Positions 1 to 9,426 of a stretch of DNA of 64,000 nt are shown here, piece after piece. The stretch is from the NCBI RefSeq assembly GCF_000830985.1, contig NZ_CP007151.1, forward strand, positions 2,108,001 through 2,172,000, given 5' to 3'. A program made the position numbers and the translations under genes. The notes below the pieces were generated by a model that saw only the letters and a list, made by a program, of their open reading frames with translations, was not told the DNA's origin and ran no database searches. Origin of the DNA: Marinobacter similis. Its GTDB lineage: Bacteria > Pseudomonadota > Gammaproteobacteria > Pseudomonadales > Oleiphilaceae. Within the stretch, counting starts at the first letter, position 1. Every line of letters starts with the position of its first letter.

Positions 1-1009
1 AGTACGAAAAAGCCATCGCCAGTTACAGCCATATTCAGGAGCACCGGAAGAACTTCCGGGATGCCAGTGAGCGCCTGTCCGCATTGGAGAAGCTGTCGAA
101 CGAGTCTACCTCGATTCAGCCCAGCGGCTTCGACAATACCCGCACACTGCTGATGCCGGAACAGTCCCTGAGCCGCCCGACCCTGGGCCGTTACGAAATT
201 GAGCGGGAGTTGGGTCGGGGCGCCATGGGCGTTGTGTTCCTGGGCAAAGACCCGAAAATCGCCCGCACCGTAGCCATCAAGACGCTGAGCTACCAGGCTT
301 TCGACGATGGCCACCTCCCGGAACTGAAACAGCGTTTCTTCCGGGAGGCGGAGGCTGCCGGCCGGCTTGATCATCCCTCTATCGTGACCGTGTACGACGT
401 CGGCGAAGAGGCTGACCTTGCTACATAGCCATGGACTATGCCCAGGGCCGCCCGCTCAGCGAATTTGGCAAGTCGGGCCGGCTGTTGCCGCTGCCGGCGG
501 TGCTGGAGATCATTGCCCGGGTGGCCGATGCGCTGGCCTACGCCCACAGCCAGAAAGTGGTCCACCGGGATATCAAGCCGGGCAATATCATCTACAACCC
601 GAATGACGGGGCCATCAAAATCACCGATTTCGGGATTGCCAAGATCTCCGACGACTCCCGCACAAAGACGGGCAGTGTCATGGGCAGCCCGCTGTACATG
701 TCCCCGGAGCAGCTCAAAGGGCAGAAAGTCACCGGCGCTTCGGATATCTACAGCCTTGGGGTCACGCTCTACAAGCTTGTGAGTGGGGAGACGCCTTATC
801 AGGGCGATACCCTGGCTAACCTGACCTATCAGATTCTGAACAAGCGTCCGCGCAGTGTGCGCGAATTCAATGCCGACATTCCCAATGGCGTGGTGCGGCT
901 GATCAACAAGGCGATTCAGCGTGAACCGGACAAGCGTTTTGCGTCCGCCGCCACCATGGCCGAGGCGGTACGGCGCCTGGCAGTCAGGGAAGCCAGGGAG
1001 GTGTCGTAA
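1..1009 (+). CDS. Ser/Thr protein kinase, N-terminus outside window, frame broken near 421
   Basis: A Hanks-type kinase that phosphorylates Ser/Thr residues of partner proteins. The frame is already open at base 3, so the N-terminus lies upstream. Its visible start (EKAIASYSHI) resembles a TPR repeat. The kinase domain shows a glycine loop (GRGAMG), the VAIK lysine, the catalytic loop HRDIKPGN, the metal motif DFGIA and the SPEQL segment. The reading frame stops near base 421. Restoring one C there (GC to GCC) joins DLA directly to YIAMDYAQG, so the break is probably a sequence error. The stop overlaps the start of the phosphatase gene, which suggests a translationally coupled kinase/phosphatase pair. 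Substrates cannot be told from the sequence. Confidence 0.85.
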
Positions 1010-1761
1010 TGAACATAACGGTTGCAGGGCGAAGTCACACCGGAGCCGTCCGGGAACACAATCAGGACGTGGCGGTGTGGCAGGTTCGGGAGGACGCCTG
1101 TGCGGCCCTGGTGTTGGTGGCGGACGGAATGGGTGGCTATCAGGGTGGCGAAATAGCCAGCCGGTTGGCGGCCGAAGCGGTCATGGAATCGCTCACACCG
1201 AGACTGTTTTCGGGGGATCTGCACGAGCATGAGATGACAGCCCACGACAACCTGATGGCGGCATTCGCCCTCGCCAACCAGCGAATTCAAGATCGCCGGG
1301 CCGAAGACAGTCAGCTCGACAAGATGGGGACCACCCTGGTGGCGGCCTGGCTGGATGGCGCCAAAGCTCACATCGCCCACGTTGGTGATTCCCGGTGCTA
1401 CCTGATTCGACAAGGGAAGGGCACCTGCCTGACCCGGGATGACACTGTGGTTCAGAACATGCTCGACGACGGCAGCATTACTGAGGCAGATGTTCCGAAT
1501 GTGCCATTCAAGAACGTTCTGACCCGGGCCGTGGGTGCTATGGAGCCGCTGGAAATCAGCTACGCCCGACAGACCCTTGAGCCCGGCGACAGCCTCATGT
1601 TGTGTTCCGACGGATTAACCAATTCGGTGGCACAGCAGGAGTGGGAAGACATCTTGCAGCAGGCTGACAGTGGCGAGTCTGCGGTTGAAGCATTGATTGA
1701 GACAGCCCTGGACAATCTGGCATCGGACAACGTGTCCGTTGTGTTGTTGACCCTGAACTAA
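1009..1761 (+). CDS. PP2C-family Ser/Thr protein phosphatase
   Basis: A 250-residue soluble metal-dependent phosphatase of the Stp1/PppA type that would reverse the action of the kinase encoded just before it. Visible family motifs run in the usual order: REHNQD near the start, VADGMGG (metal-binding Asp), a GTT segment with AHVGDSRCYL, LTRDD, CSDGLT and SDNVSVV at the C-terminus. All metal-ligand aspartates of the family appear present. The ATG overlaps the kinase stop codon (TAATG), which supports coupled translation. An FHA gene follows 15 bases later. The frame is intact. Confidence 0.9.
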   Translation: MNITVAGRSHTGAVREHNQDVAVWQVREDACAALVLVADGMGGYQGGEIASRLAAEAVMESLTPRLFSGDLHEHEMTAHDNLMAAFALANQRIQDRRAEDSQLDKMGTTLVAAWLDGAKAHIAHVGDSRCYLIRQGKGTCLTRDDTVVQNMLDDGSITEADVPNVPFKNVLTRAVGAMEPLEISYARQTLEPGDSLMLCSDGLTNSVAQQEWEDILQQADSGESAVEALIETALDNLASDNVSVVLLTLN

Positions 1762-1776
1762 GCAGAGGAACCTGAG

Positions 1777-2127
1777 ATGGCAACCTTTTCACAGCTGGTG
1801 GATAACGTGGTGGTAAACACGTTCGAGCTGGATCAACCCGAAACCCGGATCGGACGTCGTGCCGAGAACGATATCCAGATTGATGAGATCTCGGTGAGTG
1901 GTCAGCATGCGTTAATCGAGGCGGTGCCCAACGCCTACCTGGATAACACCATCGATTACTACATCACCGACAGTGACAGCACCAACGGCACCTTCGTGAA
2001 CGACATCCGTCTGGAGAGCCGTCAGCGCCTGAACAGCAACGACATGGTTCGGGTGGGCTGGAACGAATTCCGCTTTGTTGACGAAGAAGAGAATTCCCTG
2101 GAGAAAACCGCCTACATCCTGGACTGA
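1777..2127 (+). CDS. FHA-domain phosphothreonine-binding protein
   Basis: A small (116 aa) stand-alone forkhead-associated domain protein. The core FHA signature is visible: a GRR segment after strand 3, a VSGQHA segment, and STNGTFVN. These residues bind phosphothreonine in the family. It is the third gene of a kinase, phosphatase and FHA set, so the likely ligand is a protein phosphorylated by the upstream kinase. A purine-rich ribosome site (agaggaacctgag) precedes the ATG. Such trios occur both in type VI secretion clusters and as free signalling modules. No secretion structural genes adjoin it here. Confidence 0.88.
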   Translation: MATFSQLVDNVVVNTFELDQPETRIGRRAENDIQIDEISVSGQHALIEAVPNAYLDNTIDYYITDSDSTNGTFVNDIRLESRQRLNSNDMVRVGWNEFRFVDEEENSLEKTAYILD

Positions 2128-2148
2128 GGCTGGCGCTGTGGCCAAGGC

Positions 2149-2895
2149 TCAGCGCTGGCGGTTCATGATCAGGTTCGAGAAACGCTGCAGCAGGCTTGAG
2201 GCCACCGGCGCAGGCTCGGCGGCCGCCAACAGAGCCTTTGGGTCCAGGTTCTCAGCAATCAGCTCCGGGGCCTGGACATTCAGGTAGCCTTTCATAACCG
2301 TGTCAGTGAATTCCGGGTGGAATTGCACCCCCCAGGCACACTCGCCAACCCGAAATGCCTGATGCGGCTCGAAGTCGCTTCGGCCCAGCAGAACCGCGCC
2401 TGCTGGCAGCTTGAGTACCGACTGCTTATGGGTCAGCTGGGCCTTGAATGAGCCCGGTAGGGTGGCAAACAGTGGGTCAGCGGCGGCTTCGGCGGTCAGC
2501 TCAATGGTGCGGGTGCCGGTTTCCCGGCCTTTGGGATGGTAACCAACCTCACCACCCAGGGCGTGGGCCAAAAGCTGATGGCCGTAACACACCCCGAAGA
2601 CCGGAATCTGCTGTTCAACCGCATCGGCTAGCCAGCGGGCCGTGTTCTCGCTCCATTCAGCGCGATCGCTGACCATGGCTGGCGAGCCGGTGACTACAAT
2701 GCCATCCCACTGCTCGGGTGCACCGGGCAGCTCGCCCTGTTCCACATTGATGACCGTAAGCGCCAAGTTCGGCGACAGGCCACGAACGAACCAAGCCTCG
2801 AAATCACCGTGAACCTCCCGAATGCTGGGGTAGGTGGTTCCGGTCTTGAGGATGACAACCCGAGCCGGCTGGCTCTGTGGGCGTGGTTCGCTCAT
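2149..2895 (-). CDS. Class I glutamine amidotransferase-like protein
   Basis: A 248-residue single-domain protein of the GMP synthase glutaminase-like family. The nucleophile elbow is visible as FGVCYGHQLL, with the catalytic Cys in the middle, and the partner histidine and glutamate appear in QFHPEF. An early TGSPAMVSD segment matches the oxyanion region of free-standing family members. There is no synthetase domain, so this is not GuaA. Relatives are often annotated as glutamine amidotransferases of unknown acceptor. It faces the FHA gene tail to tail and lies 26 bases downstream of the YebC-like gene. Confidence 0.85.
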   Translation of the reverse strand: MSEPRPQSQPARVVILKTGTTYPSIREVHGDFEAWFVRGLSPNLALTVINVEQGELPGAPEQWDGIVVTGSPAMVSDRAEWSENTARWLADAVEQQIPVFGVCYGHQLLAHALGGEVGYHPKGRETGTRTIELTAEAAADPLFATLPGSFKAQLTHKQSVLKLPAGAVLLGRSDFEPHQAFRVGECAWGVQFHPEFTDTVMKGYLNVQAPELIAENLDPKALLAAAEPAPVASSLLQRFSNLIMNRQR

Positions 2896-2921
2896 GTTGG
2901 GTTTCCTTGTAGGCCGGAGGC

Positions 2922-3652
2922 TTATTCGGCTTGTTCCGGCAGTTCGGCGTTGTGGAAAATATTCTGCACGTCGTCCAGGTCATTCAGCATGTCATAGAAC
3001 TTCTCGAACAGCGGAATGTCGTCGCCTTCGACCGGTGTGGTGGTCTTTGGCAGGAACTGGATTTCGTCGGCGTCAAAATCGATACCTTCGAACGCATCGG
3101 TCAGCGCCTGACGGGCCTTGGCGTACTCGGTGTTCGGAGTGAATACTGTGATCAGGCCATCTTCGTTTTCGATGTCAGTCACGTCGACGTCGGCTTCCAT
3201 CAGGCTTCCAGTACCGCCTCTTCATCCTCGCCCTTGAAGGCGAAAATGGCGCAGTGATCAAACATGTGCGACACAGTACCGGGGGTGCCGATCTTGCACT
3301 TGGTCTTGGTAAAGGCCAGGCGAACATCACCGAAGGTGCGGTTCGGGTTGTCGGTCAGGCAGTCCACGATCACCATGCAGTTTCCGGGGCCATAGCCCTC
3401 ATACCGAGCCGCGGAATAATCTTCGCCGGCACCGCCCTTGGCTTTATCGATGGCCTTTTCGATGACGTGAGACGGAACCTGATCCTTCTTGGCGCGGTCG
3501 ATCAGTCCACGCAGTGACAGGTTGCCGTCCGGGTCTGTACCACCGGATTTAGCGGCCATGTAGATCTCGCGACCGTACTTGCTGTAAACCTTGGTTTTTG
3601 CCGCGGCCGTCTTGGCCATGGATTCTTTGCGGTTCTGGTAGGCTCTGCCCAT
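2922..3652 (-). CDS. YebC/YeeN-family DNA-binding or translation-associated protein, frame broken near 3203
   Basis: A YebC/PmpR/TACO1 superfamily protein of about 242 residues, closest in style to the YeeN branch (starts MGRAYQNRK, then [15 protein letters not shown] and IDKAKGG). YebC proteins are reported as transcriptional regulators and as factors relieving ribosome stalling. The frame stops after EEAVLEA. Restoring one C near 3203 (CC to CCC) continues into [10 protein letters not shown], exactly as family members do. I chose the start at MGRAYQ because an AGAGG-like ribosome site lies in front of it; an upstream TTG is possible but poorly supported. Confidence 0.85.
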
Positions 3653-3893
3653 CTGCGCTGCCTCTTGTTTCTTATGAAAGGGCCGGATTTTACTCAACTA
3701 ATCAGGCAGGGAACAGGCTTATTTGGTAAGGAGCGCGAAACGTCCGGAGACTATGATTAACTGGAAGTCGTTCCGTTTTCCGGAAAGCTTGTCAGCAGGG
3801 CTCTTGGGTAGGGCTATTAAGCAGTGTCTTAGGTGGGCCGCTGACCACAGAAAACCAACGGACCCTCCTCAAATTACGATTCATTGCGGCGGG
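3653..3893. other. Intergenic stretch without a recognisable gene
   Basis: About 240 bases between the start of the YeeN-like gene and the tail of a small exported protein gene. I see no credible coding sequence, RNA gene or strong hairpin. The promoter of the YeeN-like gene should lie at its left end. Confidence 0.4.
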
Positions 3894-4313
3894 TTATTGA
3901 ACTTCGCCTTCCCCCTCCGACAGTGGATCATCCCTGTTCATTTCGGTTTCCATATCGCCCGATGACGGCTCTTCCCGGCCAGCGGCGGTGGCTGGCAGAT
4001 CCTCGATATCCTCAAGATCCATTCCCTGGGACCTCGCGCGCTGGGTCATCCGGTCACGATGCAATGCTCGGTAAGCCTGACGCTGTTCGGCAGAATCCAG
4101 CCCCTCCATGCGGTCCTTGAACTCCTGCCTCTCTTCCGGCGTCATCAGCTTGTAGCCGGCAATGGGTTGGCCATCCAGATCTACCGCTCCGGCCTCGGTT
4201 TGAGTGGTGGCGGCTTCTTCCTGTCCCATTTTGCTATCGTCCGCCCAAACGCCAGCTAGTGGCAAAGAGCAAAGAACCGCGAGGGACGCTGCGTATAGCT
4301 TGATCTTGTTCAT
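3894..4313 (-). CDS. Small exported protein with TAAGREE motif
   Basis: A 139-residue hypothetical protein with a clear Sec signal peptide (MNKIKLYAASLAVLCSLPLAG, cleavage probably after VWA). The mature part is acidic and helix-prone (TPEERQEFKDRM, RQAYRALHRDRM). It ends in a low-complexity acidic tail. A segment near residue 105, EDIEDLPATAAGREE, is repeated almost exactly in the divergent gene at 4592. I know no named family for it. The two genes are divergent across 278 bases, which suggests shared regulation. Confidence 0.7.
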   Translation of the reverse strand: MNKIKLYAASLAVLCSLPLAGVWADDSKMGQEEAATTQTEAGAVDLDGQPIAGYKLMTPEERQEFKDRMEGLDSAEQRQAYRALHRDRMTQRARSQGMDLEDIEDLPATAAGREEPSSGDMETEMNRDDPLSEGEGEVQ

Positions 4314-4591
4314 GATAGAAAGCTCCTTCTTGATGCCAATATCCCTGGCATAAGGAACTGCTTGAGAGACGGCGCACTGCGGATTTTCCGACGCCGATCG
4401 TCAAAGGATACTCCTGTGCCATGTAAGCCGTAGATGAAATTGCTGTAAGGAGATGGAGGTTTAATCTTCCGCGCGGTAACAAAGGCGCGTTCAGAGTGTC
4501 TCTGTAGTGGGGCCGTGCGAAGTTAACAGTGGTCCCCTCAGAGTAGTTCCCGTGGCCGGGGATAGTCGGCCTTAAAAGGGAGGGTAACTCG

Positions 4592-4924
4592 ATGAAAAAA
4601 CTGCTTATTGGATCCCTGGGCCTGGCAGTGTTGCTGCCTCTCACCTCGGCAACCGCTGACCAGTGGGAACGGCAGAAGGAACGCCAGCAAATGATGATGG
4701 ACGGTCAGCCCGGCATGCATTCGGATGACACCATGATGCGGCGCCAGAGCCGTACCGGAATGGGTCATGAAATGAGGCTGGAGCCGGGTAGTCCTCGAAC
4801 CATTGAGGATCTGGAAAACATGCCCCCGACGGCCGCAGGCCGGGAAGAGGGCGAAATGGACAAAAGACGGCAGTACAAGAAGCGGTCAGGGCACCGAGGA
4901 GAGGGTGGTGGGGGCAGCTACTAA
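4592..4924 (+). CDS. Small exported Met-rich protein with TAAGREE motif
   Basis: A 110-residue hypothetical protein starting with a signal peptide (MKKLLIGSLGLAVLLPLTSA, cleavage likely after TA). A strong ribosome site (gggagggtaactcg) precedes the ATG. The mature part is rich in Met, Gln and Arg (ERQQMMMDG, DDTMMRR) and ends in a basic, glycine-rich tail. The segment EDLENMPPTAAGREEG matches the EDIEDLPATAAGREE segment of the divergent neighbour. Methionine-rich periplasmic proteins can bind copper, but nothing here proves that. Confidence 0.7.
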   Translation: MKKLLIGSLGLAVLLPLTSATADQWERQKERQQMMMDGQPGMHSDDTMMRRQSRTGMGHEMRLEPGSPRTIEDLENMPPTAAGREEGEMDKRRQYKKRSGHRGEGGGGSY

Positions 4925-4937
4925 CAGCTCCTTTGGA

Positions 4938-4956
4938 AAAGCCGTTATGCGGCTTT
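4938..4956. terminator. Bidirectional hairpin between convergent genes
   Basis: A perfect 7-bp stem (AAAGCCG / CGGCTTT) around a 5-base loop lies between the end of the gene at 4592 and the end of the SRPBCC gene at 5024. Read on the minus strand it ends in CTTTTCC, which fits a short intrinsic terminator. On the plus strand the T tract is poor. Confidence 0.5.
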
Positions 4957-5023
4957 AACAAATACCGTGGCAACAAGGGAACAGCCGTCCGGGGCCGTTC
5001 CTTTCCTATTATCCCCAGTCGAT

Positions 5024-5452
5024 TCAAGCCAGTTCAGGCACCCGTTTAATGCCCCGGCGGATACCCTGTTCAAGGGTGGTGCTCACTACCTTGCCGGTAA
5101 ACGGCACGATGTCGTCAAAACGGATGGTGTAACGGATCTGGGTGAGACCATCCGGGGTGTCGTCAAAGCGGATCCGGCCGAAGTGATTTTTGATCGGGCT
5201 CAGGCTGCTGATGGTGTACTCAATCAGCGAATCCGGCTCGAAACTCAGAATGGTTTCTTCCAGGCCAATGGGGCCGATACCGATCTTACGGACCGAACCG
5301 ATGCCGTTGGGATCTGCCTGATCGCTGTCCTTGATGCGTTTCACCGGTGCGCCCAGCAATTGGCCAAAGCGCTTGTGGTCGGCAAACAGGGCGAACACCC
5401 GGCTGCGGGGCACATCAAAGGTTTCGTTGATTTCGATGGTATACGAGGCCAT
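5024..5452 (-). CDS. SRPBCC (START-like) superfamily protein
   Basis: A 142-residue protein of the polyketide cyclase/START-like fold. The first strand and helix (INETFDVPRSRVFALFADHKRFGQ) and later strands (GSVRKIGIG, LEETILSF, LIEYTISS) follow the family plan. Such proteins hold hydrophobic ligands in a helix-grip cavity, and the ligand cannot be predicted. It is preceded by the mmsR gene on the same strand. The frame is intact and the length is normal for the family. Confidence 0.75.
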   Translation of the reverse strand: MASYTIEINETFDVPRSRVFALFADHKRFGQLLGAPVKRIKDSDQADPNGIGSVRKIGIGPIGLEETILSFEPDSLIEYTISSLSPIKNHFGRIRFDDTPDGLTQIRYTIRFDDIVPFTGKVVSTTLEQGIRRGIKRVPELA

Positions 5453-5567
5453 GGGGTCACTCTTGTTGTGCGTGATGTTTTGTTAGACGTTCTTTGGCTC
5501 AAGGGTATCCGTTTAATTTTTCGAACAAAAGTTGCCGAAATGGCAGATGGGACGTTGGCCCGAATCG

Positions 5568-5588
5568 CAGTGCTCAGTGCTCAGTGCT
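5568..5588. repeat. Three tandem copies of CAGTGCT
   Basis: Three perfect head-to-tail copies of a 7-base unit lie just after the mmsR stop codon. The unit is too short and too few in number for a CRISPR array. It is most likely slippage-prone simple sequence. Confidence 0.6.
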
Positions 5589-5594
5589 AGGCGT

Positions 5595-6479
5595 TCAGTG
5601 CCTCGCCGTGTGCCGATAATCCCGGGGCGATTGCCCCATCACTTTCTTGAACAGCCGGGAAAAATAGTAGGCGTCGTCATACCCCAGGCGCCGGCTAATG
5701 TCGGCGAAGCTGAGGTCACTGGTGTCCAGCATCTGGCACGCCCGCTCCACTTTCAGGTGTAAGAAATGTTGGATCGGCGAGCTGCCGGTCTGTTCCCGAT
5801 AGCGGGTGGCAAAGTGCGCCGGTGACAGCCCGGCCAGATCGGCCAGCTGATCCAGCGAGATTCGTTCGTCCAGATGTTCGCGCATGTAGTTGTGGATGGT
5901 ATCCAGCTCTGCCTGTTGTTCATGGCTGGTTTCATCGGCACTCAGGGGTACCGCTGCCATCAGCTGCCGCAGGCGGTTGGCGGCGTGAATCAGGCCCCGG
6001 GCCCGGAAACCGGTCTGGCGCACCGACAACAGCCCGTTGAAATCCACCAGCAACCGGGGCTGGCGGCCCAGGTGACGGATGCGGGTGTTGCCAAAGCCCA
6101 TGTAATGGCGGAATTCCTCAGCCAGAGGCCCGGTGTAATGCACCCAATGAATTGTCCATGGGTTGTCGGGGTCCGAGGTGTAGCGGTGGTGGGCGCCGGC
6201 TGGGAGTAGCAACAGATCTCCCGGGCCTACGGTGTAGGGCTCGCCCAGCACGTTCAGGAACGCCTTGCCTTCGGTGCAGTAGATCAAAAGATAGTCGCTG
6301 TGGTGTTCCCGGTGCATGTGGTGCCCAACCGCGCGCCGGTAGTGGCCAAACGCCAGCGGGTACAGGTCCTGGGTGAGCGGGTGACTGGCCAGCAGTCGAA
6401 TGATCGGGGCCGGTACCACGTAACGAACGCTGTCCTGGGGTACCGGCCACTGTGAAGTCTGGGGCATCGTAGTCGCCAT
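5595..6479 (-). CDS. mmsR: AraC-family regulator, probable MmsR
   Basis: A 294-residue AraC/XylS-type activator. The N-terminal half is a cupin sensor ([16 protein letters not shown]) and the C-terminal about 100 residues hold two helix-turn-helix units ([19 protein letters not shown] and [20 protein letters not shown]). It is divergent from mmsA. In Pseudomonas aeruginosa the AraC-type MmsR sits divergently beside mmsAB and activates it, so synteny supports the name. The gap of about 150 bases to mmsA should hold both promoters and its binding site. Start chosen at MATTMPQ; the frame is intact. Confidence 0.85.
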   Translation of the reverse strand: MATTMPQTSQWPVPQDSVRYVVPAPIIRLLASHPLTQDLYPLAFGHYRRAVGHHMHREHHSDYLLIYCTEGKAFLNVLGEPYTVGPGDLLLLPAGAHHRYTSDPDNPWTIHWVHYTGPLAEEFRHYMGFGNTRIRHLGRQPRLLVDFNGLLSVRQTGFRARGLIHAANRLRQLMAAVPLSADETSHEQQAELDTIHNYMREHLDERISLDQLADLAGLSPAHFATRYREQTGSSPIQHFLHLKVERACQMLDTSDLSFADISRRLGYDDAYYFSRLFKKVMGQSPRDYRHTARH

Positions 6480-6629
6480 AAGTCGAATGCGAGATCGAAA
6501 GATAGTCCATCAAGAGCGAAATTTAGTCAATCACCCTTGCGTGTGCACCATGCTAGTCTTCATTACATCGTGGTCGAAACCCGCGGGTTTTGGCTTGCTT
6601 CCCTCATAACAACAAATAGGGCCTTCAAC

Positions 6630-8119
6630 ATGAAAAATGTACCTCTGTACCTCGCTGGTGAATTTGTACAAAGCCAGACCCAGGATTGGATTGACGTTAC
6701 CGATCCCGCCACCAACGAAGTAATCGCCAAGGCTCCGTGCACTACCCACGCGGAAATGGAGCAGGCCATCAAATACGCCGGCGAAGTCTTCAAGACCTGG
6801 AAAGAAGTGCCGGTGTCCGAACGGGCTCGGGTGATGCTTCGCTACCAGGCACTGCTGAAAGAGCATCACGATGAAATTGCCGAAATTCTGTCTAAGGAAA
6901 CCGGCAAAACCTTTGAAGACGCCAAGGGCGATGTTTGGCGCGGTATTGAGGTGGTTGAACACGCGGGCAACGTGGCGTCCATGATGATGGGCGAAACCGT
7001 TGAAAACGTGGCCCGCGCAGTCGATACCCACTCATGGATCCAGCCGCTGGGCGTCTGCACCGGTATTACGCCGTTCAACTTCCCGGCCATGATCCCTCTG
7101 TGGATGTTCCCGATGGCGATTGCCTGCGGTAACACCTTCATCTTGAAGCCATCCGAGCAGGATCCCCTGACCCCGATGCGGCTGGCTGAGTTGTTTGAAC
7201 AGGCCGGTGCACCGAAAGGCGTTCTTCAGGTTGTCCACGGTGGCAAGGAGCAGGTAGACACCCTGTTGAACGACCCGGCCATCAAGCGATTTCGTTCGTG
7301 GGCTCTGTTCCGGTTGGTCGCTACATTTACGAAACCGGTACCCGCAACATGAAGCGAGTCCAGAGCTTCGCCGGTGCCAAGAACCACATGGTGGTTATGC
7401 CGGATGCCGACAAACAGCAGGTGCTCAATGCCCTGGTCGGTGCCTCCGTGGGTGCGGCTGGCCAGCGCTGCATGGCGATTTCCGTCGCGGTCTTCGTGGG
7501 TGAAGCCCAGCAGTGGATTCCGGAACTGAAAGAAGCCATGGCCAAGGTGCGCCCGGGTGCCTGGGACGATTCCGGTGCCAGCTACGGGCCGATCATCAGC
7601 GCCAAGGCCAAGGATCGGGTTGAATCCCTGATTGCCACGGGCGAAGCCCAGGGTGCGAACCTTCTGCTGGACGGTCGCGGTTGCACCGTAGACGGTCTGC
7701 CCGACGGTAACTGGGTAGGTCCGACTCTGTTCTCTGGTGTTACCACCGAGATGGATGTGTACAACGAGGAAATTTTCGGCCCGGTACTGTGCTGCATGGA
7801 AACCGATACCCTGGGTGATGCCATCGAGCTGATCAACAACAGCCCTTACGGCAACGGTACTTCCATCTTCACTGCCTCCGGTGGCTGCGCTCGTCGCTTC
7901 CAACACGAGATTGATGTGGGTCAGGTGGGAGTTAACGTTCCCATTCCTGTGCCCCTGCCGTTCTTCTCCTTCACCGGTTGGAAGGGCTCTTTCTACGGTG
8001 ACCAGCACGCCTACGGGAAGCAGGCCGTGCGTTTCTACACCGAAACCAAAACCGTCACTTCACGCTGGTTCTCCAGCGAGGCCAGCACCGAAGCGAACTT
8101 CTCTATCCAGTTGCGTTGA
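6630..8119 (+). CDS. mmsA: Methylmalonate-semialdehyde dehydrogenase, frame broken near 7286
   Basis: Oxidises methylmalonate semialdehyde to propionyl-CoA in valine breakdown, using NAD and CoA. About 497 residues after repair, the usual MmsA length. The aldehyde dehydrogenase fold shows the [13 protein letters not shown] segment, the NAD-site [11 protein letters not shown] and the catalytic cysteine in GQRCMAIS. The frame breaks near 7286. Restoring one G (AAGCG to AAGGCG) gives [14 protein letters not shown], matching the family. I start at the ATG of [12 protein letters not shown]; a TTG 93 bases upstream would add a non-conserved tail. First gene of the valine operon, activated in relatives by MmsR. 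Confidence 0.92.
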
Positions 8120-8142
8120 GTGTGTTGAAGGTGGGGTAACTT

Positions 8143-8172
8143 GGGCCGGAACCTGTTTCCGGCCCCCTTTTT
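8143..8172 (+). terminator. Intrinsic terminator or attenuator after mmsA
   Basis: A perfect 9-bp GC-rich stem (GGGCCGGAA / TTCCGGCCC) with a 5-base loop is followed by CCTTTTT. It sits inside the valine gene run, between mmsA and the acyl-CoA dehydrogenase gene. It probably lowers, rather than abolishes, downstream expression. Confidence 0.75.
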
Positions 8173-8210
8173 CCCATCATTACCAGCCTACTTAGATCTG
8201 GAGTGATTCG

Positions 8211-9377
8211 ATGGACTTTAACCTGACCGAAGACCAGCTGGCGTTCCGGGAAGCGGCACGTGCGTTCGCGGAGAAATCCATGGCGCCGCACGCGGCCAAG
8301 TGGGACGACGAGCATATTTTCCCCGTGGATGTGATGAAGGAAGCCGGTGAAATGGGCTTCATGGGCCTGTACACACCGGAAGCCCTGGGCGGCATGGGCC
8401 TGTCCCGGCTTGATACCTCGGTGATTGTCGAGGAGCTGGCCGCAGCCTGCCCCTCCACCGCGGCCTTCATCACGATTCACAACATGGCGACCTGGATGGT
8501 GGCCAGTTTTGCTTCTGATGACCTGAAACAGGAAGTGGTGCCCAAACTCGCCAGTGGCGAGTGGCTGGCGTCCTACTGCCTGACCGAACCCGGAGCCGGG
8601 TCCGATGCGGCCAGCCTGCGCACCAAGGCGGTTCGCGATGGTGACGATTACCTGATCACCGGTAGCAAGGTATTTATTTCCGGCGCCGGCAGTACCGACA
8701 TCCTGGTGCTGATGGCCCGTACCGGAGCGCCAGACAGCGGCTCCAAAGGCATTTCCACCTTTGTGATCCCGGCCGACGCCGACGGCATCACCTACGGTAA
8801 GAACGAAGAAAAGATGGGTTGGCGTAGTCAGCCCACTCGCATGATAAGCCTGGAGAATGTACGCGTTCCGGCCTCTTATCGTGTGGGCGAGGAAGGCGAC
8901 GGTTTTGCCATTGCCATGAAAGGCCTCGACGGTGGCCGCCTGAACATCGCCACCTGTTCCCTCGGTGGCGCCCAGGCGGCATTGGTGCGGGCCCGCAATT
9001 ACATGCACGAGCGTGAACAGTTCGGTAAACCGCTGGCGGCCTTCCAGGCCCTGCAGTTCAAGCTCGCCGACATGGCGACCAACCTGGTAGCGGCCCGACA
9101 GATGGTGCGTTTGGGTGCGTTCAAGCTTGATAGCGGCGACACCGAAGCCACGCTGCACTGTGCCATGGCCAAACGATTCGCCACCGATGCCTGTTTCGAG
9201 ATAGTCAACGAAGCCCTGCAGCTGCACGGCGGCTATGGCTACATCCGCGAGTATCCCATTGAGCGGTATCTGCGGGATTTGCGGGTGCACCAGATTCTCG
9301 AGGGCACTAACGAAATCATGCGTCTGATTGTCGCCCGTCGCTTGCTCGAAGACGGCGTGGCCGAAGCGATTCAATGA
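8211..9377 (+). CDS. Isobutyryl-CoA dehydrogenase-like acyl-CoA dehydrogenase
   Basis: A 388-residue FAD flavoenzyme that would oxidise isobutyryl-CoA to methacrylyl-CoA in valine catabolism. It shows the ACAD pattern: LTEPGAGSDAA (FAD/substrate contact), a HEREQFGKPL segment, the QLHGGYGYIREYPIER motif and the catalytic Glu in LEGTNEIMR, the position used by short-chain and isobutyryl-type enzymes. Its neighbours, methacrylyl-CoA hydratase-like and 3-hydroxyisobutyryl-CoA hydrolase-like genes, fix the likely substrate. Short-chain acyl-CoA substrates remain possible. The frame is intact. Confidence 0.88.
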   Translation: MDFNLTEDQLAFREAARAFAEKSMAPHAAKWDDEHIFPVDVMKEAGEMGFMGLYTPEALGGMGLSRLDTSVIVEELAAACPSTAAFITIHNMATWMVASFASDDLKQEVVPKLASGEWLASYCLTEPGAGSDAASLRTKAVRDGDDYLITGSKVFISGAGSTDILVLMARTGAPDSGSKGISTFVIPADADGITYGKNEEKMGWRSQPTRMISLENVRVPASYRVGEEGDGFAIAMKGLDGGRLNIATCSLGGAQAALVRARNYMHEREQFGKPLAAFQALQFKLADMATNLVAARQMVRLGAFKLDSGDTEATLHCAMAKRFATDACFEIVNEALQLHGGYGYIREYPIERYLRDLRVHQILEGTNEIMRLIVARRLLEDGVAEAIQ

Positions 9378-9426
9378 GGCGCTGCAAACAGAACCAAGAA
9401 CACCGCAAGGAAAGGGGAGACAGACA

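Noticed and set aside
3723-3965. A possible short plus-strand gene between the YeeN-like gene and the exported protein gene
   Set aside because: No ribosome site, no recognisable motif, and it overlaps the end of a better supported gene on the other strand.
5568-5588. The tandem CAGTGCT units as a CRISPR or iteron array
   Set aside because: Units are only seven bases with no spacers, and no replication or cas genes are near.
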